Positions 1-10,004 of a DNA stretch of 64,000 nt are shown piece by piece. Every line of letters begins with the position of its first letter. Positions within the stretch are counted from its first letter, which is position 1. The stretch is from Artocarpus heterophyllus. Its lineage: Eukaryota > Streptophyta > Magnoliopsida > Rosales > Moraceae. The stretch spans positions 13,848,239-13,912,238 of the forward strand of contig CM046330.1 in the NCBI GenBank assembly GCA_025403435.1. Direction: 5' to 3'. A program made the position numbers and the translations under genes. The notes beneath the pieces were generated by a model, which searched no databases, was not told the DNA's origin, and was given only the letters and a program-made list of their open reading frames with translations.

Positions 1-1
1 T

Positions 2-373
2 GGAAAGCAAACATTGGTTGCTACTTCCACAATGGAGGCAGAGTTCATTTCTTGTTTTGAGGCTACTTCGCATGGTGTATGGTTGAAGAGTTTCGTGTCA
101 GGCCTTAGAATTGTAGATTTTGTGTCTAGGCCATTAAGGATATATTGTGACAATTCAGCTGCTGTCTTTATGGCTAAGAATAATAAGAGTGGCAGTCGAA
201 GTAAATATATCGACATTAAGTACTTAGCCATAAGGGAACGGATTAAGGAAAATAAAGTGGTCATTGAGCATATAAGCACTGAATTGATGATCGCAGATCC
301 TCTGACAAAAGGAATGCCACCGAAGTCATTTAAGGATCATGTTGTACAGATGAGACTTGGTTCCATAATGTAA
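2..373 (+). pseudogene. Ty1/copia RNase H C-terminus, cut by window edge
   Basis: An open frame enters from the left edge and ends at 371-373. It encodes the C-terminal part of a copia-type RNase H: the STMEAEF motif near the start, then IYCDNSAAVFMA, then the terminal ADPLTKGMPP motif that closes most copia polyproteins. There is no ATG at the beginning because this is the tail of a much longer gag-pol frame lying outside the window. The segment in view is uninterrupted, so the element may be fairly young, but whether the rest is intact cannot be judged. It belongs with the polypurine tract and LTR that follow at about 670-1086. Confidence 0.9.
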
Positions 374-680
374 ATTTGTTTGTACATATAATTTACAATC
401 TTAATGAAAATCTTATTCAGTTGTGATATTTTCTCATATTTGTTTTGCGCATAAAGTTATTAGAGAAAAATTCACATTTGGTAGGACCAAGAATAAACAT
501 TGGGTTTATTCATAAAGTTAAGTTACCATATAAGAAATAAAGTCTGAGAAATAATACATTGTAATACATGAAAGATAATACTCACAATTTAGAGAAACTA
601 TCGCCATGATTTATGTATTTGTTTCCTGAAAGTTTAGGTTTAATGAATATAAAGATAAATATGGAGACCAAGTGGGAGAA

Positions 681-1086
681 TGTAACCGTTGCATTATTTT
701 AACGGTTTCAATAAGGAATTGAAACCAATTTATTTTGTTGTAATTATTGGCTCATATTTATGCCCATTAACACACATTGGTAACTGAATTCTTGAACCTG
801 TTTAAGAATCCTTGATGGAAGGATTTCTGAGGTAGCAGAGATAACCAGAAAATTTTTTACGTTCATTGTGTGTTGAACAAAAACTTGGGTCCCTTAGTCT
901 GAAAATTCTCTAAAGTACCAACACCATCAATTGAGCTTTTTAGAGGACTTGGAAGCTCTCAAGTGTAGGCAGTCATAGTACACCGGAGATACAGTGCAAT
1001 GGCAGGAGGTACACATTGTTTTCACGCTTCCGTTTGATTTTGATATGCTTGTTGTTTTAGCATGTTAGAATCGTTTATGTTTTACA
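681..1086 (+). repeat. Probable 3' LTR of the truncated copia element
   Basis: A purine run (AAGTGGGAGAA, about 670-680) looks like a copia polypurine tract and is followed directly by TGTAACCG, a typical LTR start. The best 3' end is the TTTACA at 1081-1086, giving an LTR of about 406 bp that starts TG and ends CA. The 5' LTR is outside the window, so neither the 3' boundary nor the target-site duplication can be confirmed. Confidence 0.6.
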
Positions 1087-1147
1087 ACCCCAACTCTCAA
1101 TGGTATTATATCATTAATGATGGGATAAAAAAAAAAAACGAATGCGG

Positions 1148-1340
1148 AACCTTAAAGCAAACACTATGAAAGTATTTGGCAATGTTATTTCAACAATGTT
1201 ATTCTAAATGTATACAATAAAATTCTCATATGTTATAACATCAAACCTTAAAGCAAACACTATGAAAGTATTTGGCAATGTTATTTCAACAATGTTATTC
1301 TAAATGTATACAATAAAATTCTCATATGTTATAACATCAA
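1148..1340 (+). repeat. Perfect 96-bp tandem duplication
   Basis: Two copies of a 96-bp unit lie head to tail (1148-1243 and 1244-1339) with no mismatch seen. The unit contains TATTTGGCAATG and CTCATATGTTATAACA, which resemble the end and middle of the MITE family found at 9182, 11017 and 43915. The unit may therefore be a piece of that MITE duplicated in tandem. The duplication is seen directly; the MITE origin is inferred. Confidence 0.9.
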
Positions 1341-3545
1341 ATAAAAATTACTATAATATAAAATACTTAATATACAATAAATTAGTTTCTAACATTTGCT
1401 TCTAATTATTCCGTTAAAAGCACCCTATATAATTCAAAGGGAAAAAAGATTATGAACTGACAATGTACTATGTATCACATGAATTGTGAACCACGCGCAT
1501 CACCACAATAGAAGAAACAAACAAAACGGAATAAGCTAATTTCCTTTATACAAAAAGATAGCTATTTTTTGCTGAGTAAAAGACATAGCCATTTATATGT
1601 AATGCCGTCTAGCTTTTGGTAAATTATTTTGAGGGAAATTTTTATAAATACTACCTTTTAAAATTTACTTTTATTAAAGTCGCAAATAATATAATTAGTA
1701 ATATAGTGTATCTTTGTTATGTTTACATGAATAAAAACCACATTTAAAAATGTGGCATAACATATAATTTTTTCTTATTTTCTCTATCAAAATTTGCCTA
1801 CTTCCTTGCAACAATATGTAATAATATGTAATACTCCACGTTTAGAAAATGTCATTATAACTACATGTCTAGTGACATTTCCAAATGCCACTAAAATTGT
1901 ATTTTTAGTGGCTCAAATAATTCTTTTGTGAATTCTTTATAGTAAATGCCGCTAGTTATATCTATAGTAATGTTTTTTCTTAAAATTTTACAAAACCAAT
2001 TAATACTAAAACATGTTTTTCTTGCAGTGTCTTTTTTTTATTTATTTTGTAATAACATATATAAAGATTAATTATATAATAATACCTTTCTTTTTTTCCT
2101 CAATTTATTCTTCTTTTTTTAGAATATACAAAAGAAATCTTTGAATTTATAAAAGTTATTTAAATTTCATCCCTAACACAGTATGTTAATTAAAAAATGG
2201 GACAAAAAAATTATTTAAATTTCATCTCTAATACACTATGCTCATTAAAAAATGGGACAAAAAGGACAAAAAATACTCCTAAATAGTTTATACAAAAGTT
2301 ATAAGCCTTTAAAAAAACTAAAAGACTCTTGAAACAAAACAAAAAAATTTAAAAAATGATTTTGAATTTATGTTTTAAATTTTTAATTAATTTAGAACTT
2401 TCCCAAGAAAAAAATATTTTTAATAAATAAAATTGATCTAAATAAAGGCATTTTATCTGTTTTCCCTATTTTTTGTAGAAACAAGTTTTCCCTTTCACCA
2501 AAAAAAAAAAAAAAGAAACAAGTTTTTAAAAAAATTAAAAGATAACTTTGTAGTTTTTTATATAGAAGGGTAAATTAAAAAAAAAGGAGGCATATTAATG
2601 TAATTAACACCTATTTCATGTATTTCCAAAAATTCTTGTGGGAATCGGCTTAACTCGTAAAATGAGTTTAATTTTAAGTGGAAAAAAGGTTGAATAAGTT
2701 CTTTTTTAAAAGTTTTTAAGTTTTATAATGAATTCCATCAAATAACACATTGGCAATGTGCTAACCATTAGGCTTGATAGAGAGATAGTTCAACTCAAAT
2801 ATTTAACAAGTTTCATAAAATGGCAACGCATAAAGCAATAACGGTAGAGCCTAATTATTAAAAAATAAAATAAAATAAAACTAGTAATGAAAAAGGCTCA
2901 TGGATTTATTGAAAATTTTTTATTTTTTTATTTTTTTTGTCTTTGGCTTGAAAAAAAAAAGGAATGCTTCCCCGTACAGTCGTATTGGATTGGCTAAAGA
3001 CTGCTAATAAAAGAGCACTCTTTATTATCAACATATCACAGCAAGTTAATTGAAAGATGGCAGCATTCTTTGTTCCTTCAAATAATTACTACTTACTTTT
3101 GTTTCTTGGATCTTTTTTTCTTTTTTAGGCGGTGGAGGTTGGTTTGTTAAGAAAGACCTCTAGTCAGTAGCCAGTAGGCAGTGCCCATGAAGAATTAGCG
3201 TAGACACCAGTTGGAATTAATTAATCATAATAAACTATAGCATAAAATTTTTAACAATTATAATAAAAATTAAAAAGTTAAATTATTATAGTGTAAAATT
3301 TTTATATGACATAGTTTTTAAACTTCAAACTTTAGTTTTAACCAAAGTATCGAATGAATTAAAGGTACATGGGAATTTTAAACCAATTGACAATACTTGC
3401 ACAGACAAAAGTTATTGCCTTGTGTATTTAAATAGGAAAAAATAAGCGCCACCGTTTGGTTTGATTTTAAAAATTTTTGAAAATGTTTTTTATATTTTTT
3501 AAGATAAAAATTTTAAAAATATTTTTTAAAATAAATTATTTTTAT
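1341..3545. other. AT-rich intergenic DNA, no gene seen
   Basis: Very AT-rich sequence with long A and T runs. No coding region, RNA gene or complete transposon was recognised. It contains one diverged tandem duplication of 55 bp, listed separately. Confidence 0.6.
2156..2265 (+). repeat. Diverged 55-bp tandem duplication
   Basis: Two adjacent copies, each starting TTATTTAAATTTCAT and ending in AAAAATGGGACAAAAA, begin at 2156 and 2211. They differ at several positions, so the duplication is older than the one at 1148. Confidence 0.75.
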
Positions 3546-3714
3546 TTATTTTAAAAACACTTTCCCAATTTGTTCTTCACGAGAGTTTGTCGCCCGGTCG
3601 GACAAAAAAAAGACGGTCAGCGCGACAAAAGCGGTTGTCAATTCACTCAGGGCTTGGAAGTTTTCTGGCACCAGATAAGCAATTATCGCTATCATTACAT
3701 ACCTCAATGTGTTA
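3546..3714 (-). pseudogene. Unrecognised exon-like open segment
   Basis: On the minus strand about 56 codons stay open from about 3714 down to 3546. They read like real protein rather than AT-rich noise: one hydrophobic stretch (YVMIAIIAYLVP), a second (TAFVALTVFFL) and a charged end (SDRATNSREEQIGKVF). The plus-strand composition is also less AT-rich than its surroundings. I do not recognise the family. It could be a degenerate exon of a small membrane protein or a fragment carried by a transposon. No start codon, flanking exons or splice signals were convincingly placed. Confidence 0.25.
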
Positions 3715-3904
3715 AGAAAAAAAAAAAATCTAAAAAATTTATTGTCTATAGATTTTAGACCATTTTTAATAAAAAATAAAAAATACAATTTCAAAATCAT
3801 ATATAGAATACAAATTCCGAATAGTTGAATTTTATTTTTGTCTGCAATTATATCTTCTACATATATATCCTCGAAAATCTGACCCGTGGGGGAAAATTAA
3901 ATTC

Positions 3905-4245
3905 CGCCAGGCTTTTTTTTTTTTTTTTTTTTTTCTCTTTTGGATTAGTAGTAGTTTTAAGGAATGAACCGTTTGCCCTCCTCTTTTTTTTTTTTTTTCC
4001 CTCTGTTTTTAGGTACCTTTTTTGTTTTTCTTTTATTTTTAAGGTTTTTTTTTCTTCTTTTATTTTTATTTCTTTTTTTGTCGTACCCTATCTTTTAGCT
4101 TCTTTCATTTTTTTCTCCCTTTTTCTCACCTTTCTTTTTTTCTTGGCTTTTTTCCTCTCTTTTTTTAATCATTCCTCCTTTTTATTTGCATTTGAAGTAC
4201 TTTATTTTTGTTCCTTCTCGTCTTTTATACTTTTTTCTTCTTCCT
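3905..4245. repeat. T-rich low-complexity tract
   Basis: About 340 bp of nearly continuous T and TTC runs. The long open frame across it on the plus strand consists mainly of Phe, Ser and Leu and is a composition artefact. Confidence 0.8.
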
Positions 4246-4868
4246 AATATTTTATATATTTAAATCTTATTTAATTATTTGATTATAAATCTATAAACTA
4301 TATAAAAATGTTAAAATGTAACTCAGCGCTTTGACACATGACAGGGGAATGAAACCTTACCATTTTTTTCCCTCCTTTTTTTATCCCCTTTATTTTCTGC
4401 CCTCTTTCTTTTCATTTGCATTTTCAGTATTTTAACTCTTTCATATTTTATGGCATTTTTTTAACTTTCCACTTAATATGTTATATATTTACAGATTCAC
4501 TTCATTAAATACTTTTTCAACATTTATCATCAAAATACTTTTTCTCAATTTATCCTTATTCCATATTAGTTTATATCTTTAAAACATTATTTATCAAGTG
4601 TGACCTACAAGTTTCATTATTTTGATTCTTAAATGCTTCTCTGTTTACATATGCATTTTTTTTGCCAGTGGCACTTATATTTGCTATTTGTCTTATTGAT
4701 GTCATTTCTCTAATTAACTCCTGCAGAAGTTTTTCTTTCACATACGTCCATGCTCAAATATTTTTTTAAAGCGACCTTCTCAACTGTTATTTTCTCATTG
4801 TGCCTCTTAATTAATTTTTTATGTGATTTTGCTAACTATTTTAATAACCTTTCTTTTTATTTACACAT

Positions 4869-4873
4869 CCCTA
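4869..4873 (+). repeat. Left target-site duplication CCCTA
   Basis: Five bases flanking the copia element on the left, identical to 8887-8891 on the right. The typical 5-bp duplication left by copia integrase. Confidence 0.92.
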
Positions 4874-5528
4874 TGTTGCAAATGGAGCTAAATCAACCTA
4901 GCAAAGGAGAAAGCAAAAAAAAAAAAGTGCTGCACGGGGGGGCAGAGACACAGCGCCGCGGCGCCCGAACCAGGGCCGCGGAGCCCAAAACAAGCGCCGC
5001 GGCGCCCATCCGAGAATGAACCAGCGCCGCGGCGCCCAAAACAAGGGCCGCGGCTTCCGGAGTCTGGTTTGTTGCGAAACTTTGAGTTAGAGTCGAACTC
5101 AAACGCCCCAAAAAGGGAAAACCACTAGGGTTTCCCATTAGTTGCTATTTTTCTCCTCCTTTGGTTATAAATAGACATAAGGTGGCTAGGGTGAAGTGTG
5201 TGTGAAAAGTGTGAGTGGCATAATTTTGTGAGAGGCAAAATTCTTGAGAGCTCTATCCTTGAGAGAGAGAGAGAAAAATTCCCATTGGGTGTTAGATAGA
5301 AGAGAGTTTTGGTAAGCACAATTTGTGAGTGTGTGAGAAACTGCTCTTGTAATCTGTAATCTCCTTCATCATAGTGGAATCTGCAAGCGGCAGAAACAGG
5401 ACGTAGTCTCAATTTGGACGAACCTGTATAAAAATTTGGTGTCTCTTTTTCTTCTTTTCTCCTATTTATTTTCTGCAATTGTTCGTTCTTGCGATCCTTG
5501 GAATTAGGAGTCGCCTAATTCCCCAACA
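4874..5528 (+). repeat. 5' LTR of copia derivative
   Basis: A 655-bp LTR from TGTTGCAAATG to CCCCAACA. It carries a GC-rich region of repeated GCGCCGCGGCGCCC-like motifs (about 4950-5060), a TATA-like TATAAATA near 5166 and a GA-rich leader. It is longer than the 3' LTR mainly because it has an extra copy or two of the GC-rich motif. Confidence 0.93.
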
Positions 5529-5530
5529 AC

Positions 5531-5540
5531 TGGTATCAGA
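5531..5540 (+). other. Primer binding site (initiator tRNA-Met)
   Basis: TGGTATCAGA lies two bases after the 5' LTR and matches the usual plant copia site complementary to the 3' end of initiator methionine tRNA. It is intact. Confidence 0.9.
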
Positions 5541-5562
5541 ATGAAGGTTTTGATCAAGAACG

Positions 5563-8211
5563 ATGACTGGAGAAGAAGGTATGGCAGCCGGCATCACCAA
5601 ATTTGATGGTTCAGATTTTTCCTATTGGAGGATGCAAGTAGAGGACAACCTATACAGCAGGAAACTGCACTTGCCCTTGGGTAATAAGCCCGAAGGCATG
5701 AAGGATGAGGAGTGGAGTCTCCTTGATAGACAGGTACTCGGTGTGATCCGTTTGACTTTGTCAAAGAACGTTGCCCACAACGTTGCGAAGGAGACCACTA
5801 CAGCAGGGATGATGAAGGCTCTGTCAGAGATGTATGAGAAGCCCTCAGCCAATAACAAGGTACATCTCATGAAGAAGCTCTTTAATTTAAAGATGTCTGA
5901 AGGTGCCTCAGTGGTAGAGCACCTGAACAGTTTCAACACCGTCCTAAACCAATTGGTATCGGTAGAGATAAAATTCGATGATGAGATCAATGCTCTAATC
6001 CTCTTGGCCTCGTTACCGAATAGCTGGGAACCCATGAGGGTGGCCATTACAAATTCTCTTGGGAGTGCAAAATTGAAGTTTGTTGATGTCAGAAACTCTA
6101 TTCTGGCGGAAGAAGTTTGCAGGAAGGACTCAGGTGAAGCCTCTTCGTCGAACTCGGCCCTTAATGTTGATAATAGGGGCAGGAAACTTGACAGGCAATC
6201 CAACAGAGATAATGGCAGAAGAGGTAAGTCGAGGAATGGGAGAAGCAAGTCAAGAAACGGTAGGACCATGGAGTGTTGGAATTGTGGGAAGACGGGCCAC
6301 TTGAAAAAGAACTGCAGGGCTCCAAGGAAGAATGAAGACAAGACTAATGATGAAGCTAACGCCGCCACTGAAGTGCAACAGGATGCCTTAATCTTGTCTG
6401 TCGACAGTTCTTTTGATTCGTGGGTGATAGACTCAGGAACATCATTCCACATCACAGCACACCGTCATGTCCTGGAGAACTACGTTGCTGGAAATCATGG
6501 TAAGGTTTATCTCGCTGATGGAGAACCTTTGGATATAGTTGGCATTGGAGATGTCAGTTTAAAAATGCCTAATGGGTCGGTATGGAAGATTCATAAGGTG
6601 AGACATGTTCCTAAATTAATGCGCAACTTGATTTCGGTGGGGCAACTAGATGATGATGGACATAAAGTAACCTTCAATTGTGGAGGTTGGAAAGTCACTA
6701 AAGGAGCGATGGTTATTGCTCGGGGACGCAAGGCTGGAACTCTCTACATGAACTCTAGTTGTAGAGATACCCTAGCAGTTGTTGATTCTGCTGCCAATAC
6801 TGAGCTATGGCATTATAGGCTCGGTCACATGAGTGAGAAGGGTATGAAGGTGCTTCACTGCAAAGGAAAACTGCCGGGTTTGAAAACTGTTGATCACAGT
6901 TTGTGTGAAGCCTGCATCTTTGGTAAACAGAAGAGAGTGAGTTTCTCAAAAATGGGTAGAGAGCCTAAGTCCAGGAGATTGGAGCTTGTTCACACAGATG
7001 TGTGGGGGCCTGCGCCGGTGACTTCCCTTGGTGGCGCAAACTACTATGTGACGTTCATTGATGACTCAAGCAGGAAGGTATGGGTTTACTTTCTGAAAAA
7101 CAAATCTGATGTGTTCGATGCTTTCAAGAGATGGAAAGCCATGGTGGAGAACGAGACAGATTTGAAGGTGAAGTGCTTGCAGTCTGACAATGGGAGAGAG
7201 TACCTAGGTGAAGATTTCAGGCGGTACTGTGCTGAGAATGGGATAAAGATGAGGAAGACCATTCCAGGGAAACCACAACAGAATGGGGTAGCTGAGAGGA
7301 TGAACAGGACTTTAAACGAGCGTGCTAGGAGCATGAGGTTGCATGCAGGGCTGCCAAAGATGTTTTGGGCTGAGGCGATTAACACAGCCGCTCATCTGAT
7401 CAACAGAAGTCCATCCACACCACTGAAGTTCAAGCTACCGGAAGAAGCCTGGAGCTACAAAAAGGTTGATCTCTCTTACTTGAGAGTGTTTGGTTGTGTT
7501 TCCTATGCACACATTGATTCTGCTGCTAGAAGTAAACTGGATGCCAAGTCAAAGAAGTGTTTTCTGGTTGGCTATGGCGGACTTGAGTTTGGTTATCGTC
7601 TCTGGGATGACCAAAGCCAGAAGATTATCAGGAGCAAGGATGTGATCTTCAACGAAGGTGTTCTGTACAAGGACAGAGACAGCACGGACTCCAGGGGTTC
7701 AGGTTCTGAAGATAAGAAGCCTGAGGTGATTCCATTGAAGGATCTGCCTGAAGTGGAGGTGCAAAATCCAGAGGTTGAAGACCAGGAAAACATAGCTCCA
7801 GAAGGAAACCAGAGGACTCCTGCCACACCAGTCAGGAGGTCTAGCAGGACAATTAGACCGCCGCAGAGATACTCCCCATCTCTGCATTACATCTTGTTGA
7901 CCGACAGAGGTGAGCCAGAGAGCTTTGATGAAGCCGTGGAGGCTGGAAATTCGGTCAAGTGGGAGTTAGCCATGAGGGATGAGATGGATTCCTTAATGTC
8001 CAATCAGACATGGCAACTGGCAAAGTTACCACAGAGTAAAAAATCCTTGCACAACAAGAGGGTATACCGGGCAAAAGATAAAAGTGCTGGCAGCAAGCGG
8101 TATAAGGCAAGGTGGGTGGTAAAAGGATCCAGAGATATGCTCACCAAGATGGATCCGATTGAGAAACTGAAGTTGTGCGCAACTTCAGTTGGACTTCTCC
8201 AAGAGGCGTGA
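5563..8211 (+). CDS. Gag-protease-integrase polyprotein, RT/RNase H deleted in frame
   Basis: An 882-codon frame begins at an ATG 35 bases after the 5' LTR. Domains in order: a copia Gag (FDGSDFSYWRMQVE near the N-terminus), a CCHC zinc knuckle at residues 238-251 (CWNCGKTGHLKKNC), an aspartic protease with DSG at 290-292, a GAG-pre-integrase zinc region (WHYRLGH near 415), and an integrase core with D479, D542 and E578, which is the D,D-35-E spacing. A short N-terminal piece of reverse transcriptase follows, ending at RYKARWVVKG. At about residue 854 the frame jumps directly to DMLTK, the extreme C-terminus of copia RNase H, and stops. The RT catalytic motif and the RNase H core are therefore absent, yet the frame stays open through the junction. 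Gag, protease and integrase could in principle be made; reverse transcription could not. Confidence 0.93.
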   Translation: MTGEEGMAAGITKFDGSDFSYWRMQVEDNLYSRKLHLPLGNKPEGMKDEEWSLLDRQVLGVIRLTLSKNVAHNVAKETTTAGMMKALSEMYEKPSANNKVHLMKKLFNLKMSEGASVVEHLNSFNTVLNQLVSVEIKFDDEINALILLASLPNSWEPMRVAITNSLGSAKLKFVDVRNSILAEEVCRKDSGEASSSNSALNVDNRGRKLDRQSNRDNGRRGKSRNGRSKSRNGRTMECWNCGKTGHLKKNCRAPRKNEDKTNDEANAATEVQQDALILSVDSSFDSWVIDSGTSFHITAHRHVLENYVAGNHGKVYLADGEPLDIVGIGDVSLKMPNGSVWKIHKVRHVPKLMRNLISVGQLDDDGHKVTFNCGGWKVTKGAMVIARGRKAGTLYMNSSCRDTLAVVDSAANTELWHYRLGHMSEKGMKVLHCKGKLPGLKTVDHSLCEACIFGKQKRVSFSKMGREPKSRRLELVHTDVWGPAPVTSLGGANYYVTFIDDSSRKVWVYFLKNKSDVFDAFKRWKAMVENETDLKVKCLQSDNGREYLGEDFRRYCAENGIKMRKTIPGKPQQNGVAERMNRTLNERARSMRLHAGLPKMFWAEAINTAAHLINRSPSTPLKFKLPEEAWSYKKVDLSYLRVFGCVSYAHIDSAARSKLDAKSKKCFLVGYGGLEFGYRLWDDQSQKIIRSKDVIFNEGVLYKDRDSTDSRGSGSEDKKPEVIPLKDLPEVEVQNPEVEDQENIAPEGNQRTPATPVRRSSRTIRPPQRYSPSLHYILLTDRGEPESFDEAVEAGNSVKWELAMRDEMDSLMSNQTWQLAKLPQSKKSLHNKRVYRAKDKSAGSKRYKARWVVKGSRDMLTKMDPIEKLKLCATSVGLLQEA

Positions 8212-8257
8212 GAAGTCGTTGCCGCTGCAGTGGGAGACATGGTGATTGATTAGTCTC

Positions 8258-8269
8258 CAAGTGGGAGAT
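8258..8269 (+). other. Polypurine tract of copia derivative
   Basis: CCAAGTGGGAGAT immediately precedes the 3' LTR and fits the usual copia plus-strand primer. Confidence 0.85.
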
Positions 8270-8886
8270 TGTTGCAAATGGAGCCAAATCAACCTAGCAA
8301 AGGAGAAAGCAAAAAAAAAAAAAAAAGTGCTGCACGGGGGGGGCAGAGACACAGCGCCGCAGCGCCCATCCGAGAATGAACCAGCGCCGCGGCGCCCAAA
8401 ACAAGGGCCGCGGCGCCCGGAGTCTGGTTTGTTGCGAAACTTTGAGTTAGAGTCGAACTCAAACGCCCCAAAAAGGGGAAACCACTAGGGTTTCCCATTA
8501 GTTGCTATTTTTCTCCTCCTTTGGTTATAAATAGACATAAGGTGGCTAGGGTGAAGTGTGTGTGAAAAGTGTGAGTGACATAATTTTGTGAGAGGCAAAA
8601 TTCTTGAGAGCTCTATCCTTGAGAGAGAGAGAAAAATTCCCATTGGGTGTTAGATAGAAGAGAGTTTTGGTAAGCACAATTTGTGAGTGTGTGAGAAACT
8701 GCTCTTGTAATCTGTAATCTCCTTCATCATAGTGGAATCTGCAAGCGGCAGAAACAGGACGTAGTCTCAATTTGGACGAACCTGTATAAAAATTTGGTGT
8801 CTCTTTTTCTTCTTTTCTCCTATTTATTTTCTGCAATTGTTCGTTCTTGCGATTCTTGGAATTAGGAGTCGCCTAATTCCCCAACA
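8270..8886 (+). repeat. 3' LTR of copia derivative
   Basis: A 617-bp copy of the 5' LTR from TGTTGCAAATG to CCCCAACA. It has fewer GC-rich motif units and a longer A run than the 5' copy, and is followed by the second CCCTA. Confidence 0.93.
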
Positions 8887-9181
8887 CCCTACACTTTCTC
8901 TCTCACACATAATCACTTAACCTAAACACATGTTACAATTGAAATGCACATTTTAATCCACTTTTTTTTGTTTATTTTTAAATCTTATATTTTCAAATGA
9001 GCCTTATGAAACTTTTTCCTTGATCATTTAATCTTATTAAATTATTTTTTCTCAAATGTACAACTACCTACACATATATTGTTGTTAATTTTTTCTCCAG
9101 CAATGACCATTTCAAATGTTTATACTAATTGCTCCATTCAAAAAATTCCTTCCCAAGTTTGTTCCTAGTTAAACATTTTAT

Positions 9182-9346
9182 AGGGTGTTTGAAAGAGTGG
9201 TGGGAATCACTTTTACTATAGCATGAAAAAATTTTATACTGTAGCATATTTTTTTATTGTTATTGTAATATGTGAGAGCTTTACACTATTTATAACTGAG
9301 ATTATGGTGGGAACTGAGTGGTTCCTACCACTGCCAAACACCCCCT
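9182..9346. mobile_element. MITE, family A copy 1
   Basis: A short element with inverted ends: AGGGTGTTTGAAAGAGTGG on the left and the complement of GGGGGTGTTTGGCAGTGG on the right. The middle has the family signature ACTATAGCATG and ATGTGAGAGCTTTACAC. It has no coding capacity. The ends and a possible TTA/TAA target would fit a PIF/Harbinger or hAT non-autonomous element; the superfamily is not settled. Confidence 0.8.
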
Positions 9347-10004
9347 TAGTCATCCAACCTATATATATATATATGTATGTATTTTAAAATCACATATATT
9401 TTTATATACCACATAAATAATTGACTAAAGTTCACGCGCGTGAGTTATAAGAAAAGTGATAGACAAGCATACGACTATCAGTAGTGCGTTATATATCCCC
9501 TCAGAAAAAAAAGCGTGTTATTTTTATATTATTTGAAATTAAAAAAAGAACTGGAAATCAAAAAAAGAATTCAGAGGTGAATGGTATTTTTTAACCTTTT
9601 TTTTAAGTAAATGATTAAATTTTTAAAAAATTAAACAAATGACTTTTTTTTACATCAATGATATACTAATATTTATAAATAATATACTGATGCTAATTAT
9701 TAGTAGATGAATAATAAATTAATTTATTAGTAATAAAATATATTAATCATTAATGTACTAATATTAATCAATAATATATATTAATTATATAATATGTCTA
9801 TTAATTTATGTTGTTGTTAATAAAAAATTTTAAAAAATTCAATCATTTTTTTTTATTTAAGTTAGATCATTTACATAAAAGTTAGGTTTAATTTCACAAA
9901 TGGCTCTTGGGGTTTATCTTTAGTTCTATTTTAGTCCTTGACATTTTAAAAGTATTACTTTAATCCCTAATCTATTAATTTGTTTTAGTTTTGGTCCCTC
10001 CGTT

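Larger units (their letters stand above)
4874..8886 (+). mobile_element. Copia LTR retrotransposon lacking RT and RNase H
   Basis: This is a complete insertion by its ends. It has a 5' LTR at 4874-5528, a primer binding site at 5531-5540, one long frame at 5563-8211, a polypurine tract at about 8258-8269 and a 3' LTR at 8270-8886. The five bases before the element (4869-4873) and after it (8887-8891) are both CCCTA, a perfect target-site duplication. The LTRs start TGTTGC and end CCAACA, and differ by roughly half a dozen substitutions plus indels, so the insertion is fairly recent. At about 4.0 kb it is shorter than a typical copia element because most of the reverse transcriptase and all but the end of RNase H are missing. 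It would need enzymes from another copy to move. Confidence 0.95.

Noticed and set aside
3825..4247. 140-codon plus-strand frame rich in Phe
   Set aside because: It follows T runs and has no protein character.
5622..6455. Long minus-strand open frame opposite the copia gag region
   Set aside because: It is the antisense shadow of the real gag frame; its Leu/Ser/Phe-rich composition carries no domain.
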